Source of the DNA: Trichosphaerium sp. ATCC 40318
Lineage: Eukaryota; Discosea; Flabellinia; Trichosidae
Direction: 5' to 3'
DNA length: 64,000 nt
Assembly: GCA_038496445.1 (NCBI GenBank)
Contig: JALMLS010000404.1
Coordinates: forward strand, 62,001 to 126,000
The position numbers were made by a program, and so were the translations under genes. This document shows, piece after piece, positions 1-9,399 of the stretch. The stretch's first letter is position 1, and each line of letters begins with the position of its first letter. The notes under the pieces are model-generated. The model made no database searches. It saw only the letters and a program-made list of their open reading frames with translations, and was not told where the DNA came from.

Positions 1-61
1 CAAACGTAAGGGTATGCCTGAAGAAATACCTGTACTTGGAAAGATAGTTGACAAGCTATAA
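1..61 (+). CDS. EEF2: eEF2 C-terminus (partial)
   Basis: The window opens inside a reading frame that ends KRKGMPEEIPVLGKIVDKL with stop TAA at 59-61. The RKG...P.L....DKL ending is characteristic of eukaryotic translation elongation factor 2, the cytosolic GTPase that moves the ribosome along mRNA. Only about 19 residues are present and the rest lies left of the window. The match is to a short but well-conserved tail. The related spliceosomal GTPase Snu114 ends differently, so eEF2 is preferred. Confidence 0.6.
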   Translation, partial: KRKGMPEEIPVLGKIVDKL

Positions 62-409
62 TTCCTCTGACGAGCACTCACAATCATTATAAAATCCCAA
101 TCGAAAAAAAGTTCGGAAATCTGAAGACCCATTTAACAAGGTTCTCTGTGGCTTTTTTTAATGTAATTGGCTGCAGAAACCTCGCTCAAATCACTCAAGT
201 TGCAATAAAATAACTTTTTAGTTTAATCTAAACACGACTTTGTTTATTCCCTAGTACTCGTACTTCAGATCATTGTGTATACCACAAGCCAATTGCAATA
301 TGAACACTTGATAATTGTAACATAGGCAAAGTTGTTAAAAGAGACTAAAATTTAGCTAACTGGTTTTTTTTTTATGTCAAACTACAATTTAGAGGCCTAT
401 TTTCTTTTT
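62..409. other. intergenic, 3' flank of eEF2
   Basis: AT-rich sequence with short A and T runs. I see no coding signal, RNA gene or repeat in it. Confidence 0.5.
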
Positions 410-778
410 TCAGTTATTTGGTCCAATGGCGTAAATGATGATTTTGAAAGATACAATAAGAAAACCCCAAAAGGCAAAGAAAATCCCAAAGCTTCTTGCT
501 AGAACACCCATCATACTTAATTTCTTATCAGGCTCTTCATCTCCAAAAAACATGCTCTCAATGATTGCCGAGCCCCACGTTACACTACAATCTACCTTAT
601 AAGCCAATATTAATATTAAAACATTTTATAATGTACATAAGGCGATTCCAAAGCTTCCCAAGATTGTTCCAGTCATCACAACCGCGCAAAATGTAATCCA
701 TAATAAATTAAAACTCTGTTTTCGTGGTGCTCTTTGTTGCTGAAAACGGATATTTACGGTTGTTTTTCGTACAAACAT
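410..778 (-). CDS. putative small membrane protein, splice unresolved
   Basis: Two hydrophobic reading frames lie in tandem on the minus strand. The first begins at ATG 776-778 and has a basic N-terminus (MFVRKTTVNIRFQQQR) followed by one membrane segment (LLWITFCAVVMTGTILGSF). The second (410-601) contains an acidic stretch DEEPDKK and another membrane segment (FFAFWGFLIVSFKIIIYAI). A GTACAT donor near 644 and an AAG acceptor near 602 suggest one intron. That splice leaves the frames out of phase by one base, so either another junction is used or these are two short genes. The overall look is of a two-pass small membrane protein, for example an assembly factor. I do not recognise the family. 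Confidence 0.3.
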
Positions 779-1170
779 TGTCCGTTGCTGAATAAAACTT
801 GGCAAATTTGTGGGAGGTTAAGCAATCTGTAATTTTCAAAACAAATCCGTATTACTTAATCAGGCTATGAAAGGCCTAGTATGCTTCTAAACAGTCAACT
901 GCACATTCTGACCCTGTCATTTTTCATCACAAGAACATTGTTTGACGGACACATTCTCAGTATTGTGGTCATGATAATGCTTCCGTAATACGGCCATGAC
1001 ATTTCTACTCTGTGAATTGAACTAATCAATAGTACCCTCTATGAGTGATGTTCAAGTTTGTGACGTTCAAAGTGTAATTCCACCCAAAAAACATTGTTGC
1101 AAAGTGATGTTCAATGTGTTACATAAGCGGTTCTAAATTTTACTTGTAACAACTTCATCTAAGTGTTGCA
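779..1170. other. intergenic
   Basis: Divergent promoter space between the minus-strand small membrane protein and the F-box/ankyrin gene. No repeat or RNA gene was seen. Confidence 0.4.
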
Positions 1171-2440
1171 ATGCTTCCCGTCAGTAAAAGAAACTTCATC
1201 GATTGTACACCATCAACCAATTTCCAACATCTACCCTCTGATGTATTTTTTACTATTGTATTTGATATGTCAAGTAACCCTATCATTATACCTATCCACA
1301 TGAAACGTGTATGCCATCTATTCTACAAGTTTGTATGTAGTGTATCAAACAATATAATAACTCGTCAAATGAAGCGTATTGGATGCCTTGACTTAAAGTG
1401 TTTGAAAGATCCTTCACAAACACTTCAACAGTTTTGGGAAAGAACAATTCCAGCATTGTATGATTATCCCGCTGTGCCTTTAAACAACCTTGCCAATACA
1501 CCCAATGAATTCTATAGGAGTATTGGTGACTTCAGGTTCAGTGCCAATGCCGTTCATTTGATACAACACTGCCTCGAATCCACGATTGTTGAGTACTTTG
1601 CAAATGGCTACTTTAACAAATACGAAGAAGCTAAACATGTTGAAGCTTTATCTACAAAACCCGCCAACAGTAAACTAGATATATCATTTAAAGGAGAGGC
1701 AGTTGAGTCTTTTGCAAACCTTTTTGGAGTTGAATACGATCCTGAAGACGATGACGAGTATAAAAGAAAAAATGATGACAAATTGAGCCAAGATGAAGAT
1801 GTTAGTGATGAAGAAGAGGACGATATGCTTGATACCGATAACAGTACTGACAATACTTTCTTAATTCTACTTTGTCTCATGCTGTTACTTAGCCAAGGAT
1901 ATGTTCAAGAACAAGAACATGCTTGAAGATGTGCCAAAGGAAGAACATACAAAAAGGTTTTCTATAAAACTGTTCTGGTATTGGATTTCTCAAGGCGACA
2001 TTGAAAACCTCTTAAAAGAAGATATAAAGCGCTTATGGCTTGACTTGCCTATACATGAACCTAACATAGATGGTGAGACGATCTTATTTCATCTTGTGCG
2101 CATGATGAGGAGGCACTGTTCTAAAGAACCAACGGACATGCTTACTGAGGTCTTGAAACACAAGGACTGCAATGTTAACCATCAAAATTGCTTGGGTGAT
2201 ACAGCGCTAACTGTTGCTGCAATGTTCGGAAATATGGAAGCTTGTGAGATACTGTTAGCTGTAGGTGCAGATGGTAGTATAAAGAACGAAGAGGGTAAAG
2301 ATGCAACATTTTATGTTCAACAATGGATAACTCACAAACCAAATGATGACAACATTATACAAGTTAGTTATAGTGGTGATGGAGAGGGTGTACTTGAAAT
2401 TGTAAGACAAAAGGTTGTATTGCCACGTGCAACATTGTAA
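1171..2440 (+). CDS. F-box-like / ankyrin-repeat protein
   Basis: Two open frames overlap at 1865-1926 and are joined by one intron with a GTACTG donor at 1844 and an ACTTAG acceptor ending at 1892 (49 nt, phase 1). The spliced product is about 406 residues. Residues about 18-60 (FQHLPSDVFFTIVFDM...) fit an F-box. Residues about 190-225 form a very acidic linker rich in D and E. The C-terminal exon carries ankyrin-type helices (HQNCLGDTALTVAAMFG followed by EILLAVGADG). F-box proteins usually dock substrates on SCF ubiquitin ligases through SKP1, and the ankyrin part would be the substrate binder. The alternative is that no intron exists and the gene is frameshifted. No neighbour suggests co-function. 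Confidence 0.6.
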
Positions 2441-2624
2441 TAAACCAAAGAGCGCAATCCTCCTTACTTTGACAGCGTCAACTCATAAAGACATCAAGAG
2501 CATTTAAGCCTAGTGAAGTAGAATAAAAAATAAATGTTCACCCTTAATCCAAACAAAAGCAGATTGCGTTAATATCCGTTTTTGTTGCAATCAATTCATT
2601 TTGAATCATCACCATTATTTTCAT

Positions 2625-2925
2625 CCAACAGGAGGAAGCGCTATTTATAATTGGAAGCCTCATGTCAGAAATCCGGGTGGGTTGTTCATTAATTACCAGA
2701 TTGAACACAATCTACTTGGATTTTTAGTGCTTAAAAACATGAATTTAATCTTGAACTGAAACCAGGAGATTGACGTACACTTCAGATACCATTGAGTTTT
2801 GAAAAGTTTACACTGTGAGAGGATGCACTAAAATAGTATAGTATCTCTTCAAGGTAAAATCGATTGTTTGTGCATGTGATGAAACACTAGATGTGTTACC
2901 TCTTCTCAGTATTCATTACAGTCAT
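2625..2925 (+). pseudogene. relic of F-box/beta-sandwich gene
   Basis: This stretch is a decayed copy of the middle and 3' part of the F-box/beta-sandwich family. Base-level similarity to 61147-61480 is obvious: the GGAGGAAG start, WKP, RNPGG and NYQIE codons, the CCAGGAGAT motif, and GATGAAACAC followed by GATGTGTT. It is broken by stops and small indels, and neither the F-box end nor the last codons survive. It ends about 20 bases from the 3' end of the intact family member on the opposite strand, giving a tail-to-tail arrangement. The closest living relative in the window is the gene at 60616-61587. Confidence 0.8.
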
Positions 2926-2941
2926 TTTTAAAAGTGCTTTA

Positions 2942-3871
2942 TTAAGATGTCTTATACATTGTAAGATTTACAACATTGCTTGTAACAGTTGAGCAATGTC
3001 CAAAAATAGAATTAGTAAGCCCTCGATGTTTTTCCTTTTCAGTATTGATTGTAATGAATACTTGAAGAGGGAAAACATCTGGTGTTTCATCATGTGCAAC
3101 AAAAACTTGATGTCTTATACCTTGAAGCGCCAAAGTACCAGGAGGTAGAAAGGGTGGAAATATGGATGGATTGATAAACTTTTCAAAACGCATCGGTACC
3201 TTGTATGTAACTGTACACCCAGGGTTCAACGCCTCATGAAAGTGGCGATTTTTTGAAAAAACAGTCTCACCGTGAAGATAGTGTTGGTAATTGTCGAGAA
3301 ACCCTTTAGGATCCTTTATTTCAGGCTTCCAAATATAAAAACAACTACCTCCTTCAATAAGATGGCAATCATCAAGGCTTGCCCCATAACCAAGGTACAC
3401 TTTCTCACGTGTTTTACCAATATTCTCGAGTGTAAGTGTGAATGTTATTGTGTCGCCTTTGTGAACATGGGTCTTGTCACAACTCAACTCTGAGATGATA
3501 TTTGAACACAATCTGTTTCGATACTTCTCTTTCCACGTGACTGCATCAAGATTATACAAAGTAGGCTTCTGCTTGCGCCTATAATATGACATTTGCTTAT
3601 TCTTAGCACTTGCGATGCGTTTGTGGATAGCAGACTCTATTTCTTCAGCGTCAAGACCCCATTTCTGATGATACAAATGTCGATAAATGTAATCTGAGTC
3701 ATTTCGTATCAATTCGCATAGATAATGGTTTGATTGTTGTAAAGATGCTAAATCTTGCCACAACAAATTGTTGCTAACGATAATACTCAAAATTATCTCG
3801 ACAGGCAGAGAAAACAAATCTGTTGTAGATGATCGTGATGTATCGAAACAACCACTACGTTTGGTCGTCAT
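2942..3871 (-). CDS. F-box / beta-sandwich family protein (member 1)
   Basis: Single-exon gene of 309 residues. The ATG at 3869-3871 is chosen because the product then starts MTTKRSGC..., like the paralogues; a longer in-frame opening to 4015 exists but has no counterpart in them. Residues about 20-65 form an F-box (LFSLPVEIILSIIVSNNL, then WQDLASLQQSNHYLCELI). A conserved bridge follows (YRHLYHQKWGLDAEEIES, VTWKEKYRNRL). Residues about 125-305 look like an all-beta, Ig/CARDB-like sandwich (HVHKGDTITFTLTLENIG; ACDETPDVFPLQ-type strand, here AHDETPDVFPLQ). The inferred role is a SKP1-binding adaptor of an SCF ubiquitin ligase with the sandwich as recognition module. The ligand is unknown. It has an EIILS F-box variant and a diverged loop region compared with the other members. 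Confidence 0.8.
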   Translation of the reverse strand: MTTKRSGCFDTSRSSTTDLFSLPVEIILSIIVSNNLLWQDLASLQQSNHYLCELIRNDSDYIYRHLYHQKWGLDAEEIESAIHKRIASAKNKQMSYYRRKQKPTLYNLDAVTWKEKYRNRLCSNIISELSCDKTHVHKGDTITFTLTLENIGKTREKVYLGYGASLDDCHLIEGGSCFYIWKPEIKDPKGFLDNYQHYLHGETVFSKNRHFHEALNPGCTVTYKVPMRFEKFINPSIFPPFLPPGTLALQGIRHQVFVAHDETPDVFPLQVFITINTEKEKHRGLTNSIFGHCSTVTSNVVNLTMYKTS

Positions 3872-4890
3872 TGCTCTTATTTTAAGATACGGTGCTCGTA
3901 AACCACAAAACAATATTCCGCGCTGAACAAATTCAAGGGTTGAACGACATAGACTAAGAGTAGAATTGAGTCCCAGATTAATTCGCCCAGAAACGTCCGT
4001 AGTACATTGTAGCACGCTGCATGGTTTAGGTTATACATTATCAGGTAAAGGTATGTACAGAGGAAAGAAATAAACACAAAACACAATGGCTTGAGGATAA
4101 ACAAAATGGTGAAACCATAAGATGGCATGAAACTGAGTTCTAATCAGGAACTCTGATAAATTTCTGCTTGAACACCCGGTGGTGTCTAACAACCTCGTAG
4201 AACAAAGAATTATACCAAATATACGTTAACATACTGAGAATGCGAAAAGAAAGCAAGACAAAATGCTTGACGTTTATTATGTAAATGTAAAAGGCAATAA
4301 ATAAAACTAAGACATTTTTAATAATAATGTGCGTTTACAGTTGTTGTAAACTTTTGTACTTTTCACGCTTGGCATACAGTATTAAATAAAGCGTTTAAGC
4401 CTATGTGTGAACACTTACATAATATAGCTCTATAGACACGGTAGAAGTGAACTGGTAACCTTGCGGCTATGGTGACCTTTTTTGAACTCTGTGTAGCCAA
4501 GTGTTCGGGATTGACGTTAAGTTGCAACTTATTGAATGGAAAAAAAATAAATTTCTCTGAACAACAACACAGTATTTTTACGCTCAGCCCAAAATAGTTT
4601 CAAGTTTACGAAGTAAACGCTATTTTTGGGACTATTACTACTAGTCACTTGCTCCCTTTTGAATCTGTTGTACTGAGTGGCTATCAGAGAAATATATTAG
4701 AATGAGTTGACACTTGACAGTAGTGCAAAATTTTCTTCACAAAATTTGTAGGTATACACCCTGTTCGCCTACAGATACAGTTGTAGTTATAATATGTTCT
4801 TCCCACATTTTTTTTCTTTTTTATTTGTTTGTAGTTAAATAAGATATCTCCCAGATCTACAAATGTGGTGCAGATAGTCAACGTGTCTTT
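3872..4890. other. intergenic
   Basis: About 1 kb with no recognisable gene. Short frames here have no domain features. AT-rich, with several A/T runs. Confidence 0.4.
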
Positions 4891-4894
4891 CATC

Positions 4895-5011
4895 GTTTAA
4901 GGTCATTGGTTCGAATCCGATTCAGGCGTCGATTACGCCTCATGCAGTGATATCTGCAAGAGGAGGTTAGCCTGGTAGCTCAGTTGGTAGAGCGTACTCC
5001 TAGTAAGAGTT
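4895..5011 (+). tRNA. permuted tRNA-Thr(AGU)-like locus
   Basis: The 3' half comes first. The variable region AGGTC is at 4900-4904, the T-arm ATTGG-TTCGAAT-CCGAT at 4905-4921 (with a perfect B-box GGTTCGAATCC) and the acceptor strand TCAGGCG at 4922-4928. After a spacer (4929-4968) the 5' half follows. The acceptor strand AGCCTGG is at 4969-4975, TA at positions 8-9, the D-arm GCTC-AGTTGGTA-GAGC at 4978-4993, and the anticodon arm with loop CTAGTAA at 5000-5006, giving anticodon AGT (Thr). The two acceptor strands pair at six of seven positions (top pair A-G mismatched). No ordinary 5' half lies upstream of the T-arm and no T-arm lies downstream of the anticodon arm. A T8 run near 5103-5110 could end Pol III transcription. 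It is either a permuted tRNA gene or the facing halves of two decayed tandem tRNA genes. Confidence 0.5.
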
Positions 5012-5031
5012 TATAATTACATCGTTTCATC

Positions 5032-5069
5032 AGTCTGGTTGGTGGTTTAAGAAAAACCCTAACTGGACT
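5032..5069 (+). other. long hairpin after the tRNA-like locus
   Basis: AGTCTGGTT at 5032-5040 pairs with AACTGGACT at 5061-5069 (nine pairs, two of them G-U). Inside it GGTTT at 5044-5048 pairs with AAACC at 5054-5058 around an AAGAA loop. It lies between the 5' tRNA half and the T8 run, so it would be in the same transcript. It could be a processing or terminator structure, or unrelated. Confidence 0.4.
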
Positions 5070-5375
5070 AATAAAATTTAAAGTCACGTGATGCGATCAC
5101 CACTTTTTTTTCCTAGCTTGTTTGCAATAGAAACCTTGGAAGCCATTCGAACGCTGAAAAGTATCCAACAAGTTGTGCAATAGCGTATGTTGTAATTAGC
5201 AGTAGGCAAGAAAGTGATGGCGTGCTCTTACTTTAGAAGGGCGTAACTTACTTTGTTCAGGTCTCTTTTGTTTGTAAATGACGGGGGTACACTATTGTTT
5301 ACAACGCTTTTGTCACATCAATACCTATGACTGATGAAGATACTCTGGAAAACGAAACCATCGTAAACATTTATT

Positions 5376-5606
5376 TTATTTGGCGTATTGCCTGTTCATA
5401 CAAGCAACGTCGCGAGTACATCTACTCTTAACTTGTACACACCAAGCAGAATCTGCGATATTTGGAGGTGATGACTGAAGAGCTGCTTTCAAGTCTTTAA
5501 AACCACCAAGTCTTGGACAACCCAAGTTAAACGCAAAGTCAACAATAGCGGATCGTTGAGAGCTTGTAAGCCTGCTGAAGTTCGAGCCTACATAAGACCT
5601 TTGCAC
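5376..5606 (-). pseudogene. GH24 (phage-type) lysozyme C-terminal fragment
   Basis: The frame reads LTSSQRSAIVDFAFNLGC, then a segment with AWCVQVKSRCTRDVACMNRQ. This is the C-terminal helical part of GH24 lysozymes, which cleave bacterial cell-wall peptidoglycan. A stop lies just upstream in frame, so an exon junction or truncation is needed there. I searched the minus strand up to about 5990 and found no exon with the catalytic Glu and the GYGH-type motif of the family. It is therefore scored as a truncated copy. A distant unrecognised 5' exon would make it a real gene. Such genes suggest bacterivory or horizontal acquisition. Confidence 0.5.
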
Positions 5607-5986
5607 AGCTCAATGCTGTGGAAATATCTTGGTTAAACAAACTTATTATTGCCCGTAATTCAAGCATTCGGTACGTACACAAAAAAGAAACTAAAGTCAG
5701 GGAACCTTCCTAATCATCAACCAGATGTTGTTGACAATTTCTTTTCCCACCAAAACTGGTGACTGGCTGTGAAAAACTAATGAAATTTCTGTTCCAACGC
5801 TGTACCGAAAGAAAACCGAAATCGCTTGCTGAGTGCTTATTAGAGGTTTTCCAGTGTGGTAACGCCAAAAATCACTAATGGCTGGTAGAATGGGAGCGAC
5901 TGTAGGCAATTTGACCTATAACGGAAGTCATTTGGGAAAAACTCAGAATTTTCGTACGCTTTTTATTTTTTTCACTACACGCGATA

Positions 5987-6703
5987 ATGTTGAAGCTTGT
6001 ATTGATTTTATCTGTTATTGTATGCGCTCTTTGTTGTAAACCAGGCGAAAAGGACTGCGAAAATGTAGATCTTGGCTCGTACGGTTTTAAAACGACTAAT
6101 TTGTTATGCTATAGCTTCTTACGCGTGTTGTTAGTTGTGGTGGAGCTTGTTGCAGCACTACAGTCGTGTTTATGAAATCTTCCGCAGATGAAGTCGTCGC
6201 TGCCATTAGACAATCACTTGCCACTGGTGGACCAGATAGACGGTAACTGTTTTATATTTTCTCCGCTCCAAACCGCTCATATTCGTAGTTATGCGCTTCA
6301 AACTACTGCTGAAGATGAGAATGGTGGTTTAGGTACGCATACAGCGTATTTCATTCGTATTAACCCATTTTGATTAGGTTTCCTTAACCTTGAGCCTTAT
6401 AACATCTCCACTGGCGTTCAGCGTCTCGGACAAGTATGGCATACTACTACGCCAGTTCCTTACCATGGTACAAACGCTTAAAACGAAGAATTCGCTTCTC
6501 TTACTAACGCGCTTCTAGATACAATAAATATTGCCTTGTACCCAACTGCAGACAACACTGGTACACGTGCCAACGCTTTTTCTATCTCCCAAATCGCTGG
6601 AGCTTACGGTGATGCTGGACAAAACTACTGGAATATTATCACACTTATCAAGTCTCTAAACTTGCCTTACACCATTGATATTAACTTTGGATGCGGTAAA
6701 TAA
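5987..6703 (+). pseudogene. decayed gene for a secreted Cys-rich protein
   Basis: An ATG at 5987 opens a clean signal peptide (MLKLVLILSVIVCALC) followed by CKPGEKDC. After about 60 codons the frame is lost. Coding sense continues in a second frame (VVSCGGACCSTTVVF and ADEVVAAIRQSLATGG near 6125-6240), then returns to the first frame from about 6240. That frame runs to 6703 but is interrupted by TGA at 6371-6373 and TAA near 6479. The last part reads like a folded domain (TSLTNALLDTINIALYPT; ISQIAGAYGDAGQNYW; stop after NFGCGK). No intron explains all lesions. I do not recognise the family. A multi-intron gene with unusual splice sites is less likely. Confidence 0.55.
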
Positions 6704-7341
6704 ACAATTCACAGCTGTGTTTGAAATTATTATTGAAGTTCTTGTTTTTTTGTAAAGTGTTCCGCACTGTTTCATTGAAAAAACAACAGAATGAGTAATA
6801 GCGGCTTGCATACAGTTCTACGCGCGTAGTGCGCTATTGAATACTTTTATGTGACATTTTTTGGCTTTCTCGTGCAATAAATAGAAGTCAGCATTGCAAT
6901 TATGTTAATGGTAGATACGAAGGTGAGTATGTAGAGTATACTAGTGAGTACCGCCGTTACAACCACCCCCTTGATCACTGGTTTATTAACAATGAAGTAG
7001 AAGCAAAGATCAAACGTTTGATCTGTATCAAAACGTAAAAAACAGTACCTTTTGCAGATATGTAATCTGTATCAAAAAGATGTACAATAACACTATTTTA
7101 TTACCGTTTCTTTCATATTCATTCATACCACTACAACGTCCACAGTCATTATGACACCTTCGTTTGTGACTGTAGTTACCCTTAGATTATTTGTGCCAAC
7201 ACCACTCAGCGATCAGGTCTTCATTTGTTCATACAATACTAGTGTTGTACGCTGGAGTTCAGATTCAATGAAAGACCGTATTTCAAAACCATCGACACTA
7301 CTTGCCATAGACAACTTCAAATACAATTAAAGCAAACCATC
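6704..7341. other. intergenic
   Basis: No gene recognised. It contains a partly repeated GATCTGTATCAAAA stretch at about 7020-7075 and the promoter side of the LRR gene. Confidence 0.4.
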
Positions 7342-9139
7342 ATGCGCAATACAAAGCCACAAAAAGAACTGAGCGATAAAAAATGTAACAAACTATGCCA
7401 CATGATATCTGAAGGCGAAATAACGTTGTTTGATACAAAGAGAGGCGTACCGCGTGAGGTAAAGTTATTTGCTGGATCCAAAGCTGTAAAACAGCGTGAA
7501 CAGTTCATCAAAGCCCTGGTACGTTATCATTGCTCGACATGACAATTTTTTAAACATTGATCAAACAAACTGTCGCGTGTCATACTAGGCATGATTGATT
7601 CCAAATCACGTGGTATTCTCACTTAAGAAAGAATATTGAAGTAATACATTATCCTTAGGCTGAAAGTAAAGTTAATCACGTGACAATACATCCAAACGGA
7701 TTAGGATACTCACTTGGAGCTTGGAACGACAACGAAATGGTAAGGCGCTACTGTAGCCAAAACTACAGGTCTCATAATCTAACTCCATCCACAAGCCTGG
7801 TCTAGACGCCATAGTCATTGCTTTGCGCGATAATCTTAGAACACTCAACCTCATTGACATTAACAAACATTGCAACCTAAACAAACTTTTTGAAGGCACG
7901 TTACAATATTTGTTTTGCAATTCAGTTACTTGTCACTACTTATACTCTTCTCTTCGTCAATTAGTCTTATCAGATAGATTTCCTCCTAACTTAAGAACAT
8001 TAAATATCGTTTCCAAAATACAAGACAAAGCATTTATAACAACAAGTCATTTGAAAAAATTGGCTAAAGCGAAATGTCCAAAACTCCGGAATCTTATTCT
8101 GTCAACTGTTAGTGGCGATGGGTTCTTTCACATAGCAAAGTTACTTGAATCTTCTGGGTTCAGTAAACTGAAATGTCTAAAAATTGTCCACACTGGGAGG
8201 ACGAGCCCTGGCAATGCAGGTTATGTTTATGAAAAACCGGTGAAATCCATCATAGACTTTGCTAAAAGTGTCTCAAATCATCCATCACTATCAAGCCTTT
8301 ATCTAGATTTCAGTTTTGGTGTAGTACTAAAGAACCAAAAAGGCACGCTTTCTTAACCAACAACACCTTTCATTACGGCTCAGCCATGTGAAGGGTGTTC
8401 AACTCAAAGCAAAATAATAAAAAAAATTGTGCTTAAACACGTGTATCTGCGCTTTTTATTAACTCTAACACTTTGTAAAATATAGTCATGGAAGCTTTAT
8501 CAGGTATCATGCAGAATATGGAGCTATCATTGTTTTCGCTTGGCGTAGTAAGATTTCCAGTGTCATCGCCATTTGCACATTTTCTTGGACATCGCCTTGG
8601 AGTAAACAAAACACTGCAAAAACTCTACGTTACAAATATTGCTTCGGACTCTCTTGCCTTGGTTATAGCAGATGAGTTAAAAGAGAATACTACGCTACGT
8701 TGTTTGAAACTAAGTCACTTGGTAGAGAGCGAAGGCACGATTGGTTTTTCCTTTTTTTTTCTTCTTTTTTTGCCAATGTGATTGTTGACGTTTTATTATC
8801 AGGGTCTATAGCGTTAGCAAAAGCTTTTAAGGAGTCTGAAACCCTTAAAGATCTTGATATTAGCAGTAATCAAAAGGCAAAAAGTAAAGCCTTGAAACAG
8901 ATTTGGACGCTTACCCAAATCAGAAAGAAAAAGCCTTATGCAATAAACGAAAAAACAAACTCGGAACACGAGGTAATTTCAGTTTTTTAAACACTTGGTT
9001 TTCTTATTCTGTACGTCAGGAACATGTACCCCACAATGACATTACTGGAGATACCTCAATGTTAGATGACCACATGTGTCACTCTCCTTATTTTGACTCC
9101 TACTATTATGCTGATGAAAAGGATATTAGCAAGAGCTGA
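7342..9139 (+). CDS. leucine-rich-repeat protein, six exons
   Basis: Exons 7342-7518, 7659-7739, 7796-8318, 8486-8743, 8803-8972 and 9020-9139 join with matching phases to about 442 residues. Donors include GTACGT and GTAAGG. The product starts MRNTKPQKELSDKK. From about residue 60 it carries irregular LRR units of the ribonuclease-inhibitor type, such as NLRTLNLIDIN, KLRNLILSTVSGDGF, KCLKIVHTG, TLRCLKLSHL and TLKDLDISSNQ. The last 40 residues are polar and low in LRR character (SMLDDHMCHSPYFDSYYY). There is no signal peptide or F-box, so it is likely a cytosolic binding scaffold. Function unknown. It is unlike the GVHTI-type LRR genes at 24 and 45 kb. Confidence 0.7.
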
Positions 9140-9399
9140 CAAGAAGTAATAAACTGCATGACGGATTACGAATAAAAGCTAGCATAGGTTAATGTCAGTT
9201 TAATATTGTTCACAAAAAACCAAGTATTACGGGTAGAGTGGTTGCCAACTCCTTTCGTAGACGCAAGTGAGTGAAGATGGTAAAATTAACAAAGCAACTG
9301 TTTGACAAAATTTTTTGGCTTGGTGAGCGCTTTTTTATTTTTTTCTACAATTTTTTTTTAAAGGCACAAGCCTCGGCCATAACGGTCGTAAAAATTGAT
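9140..9399. other. convergent 3' ends
   Basis: Short spacer between the LRR gene and HSP90, which converge here. Nothing else seen. Confidence 0.4.

Noticed and set aside
1874-1892. 19-nt intron joining the two frames of the F-box/ankyrin gene
   Set aside because: A donor GTACTG at 1844 with the same acceptor gives the same phase and a normal 49-nt intron, in line with the donor type seen in other genes here.
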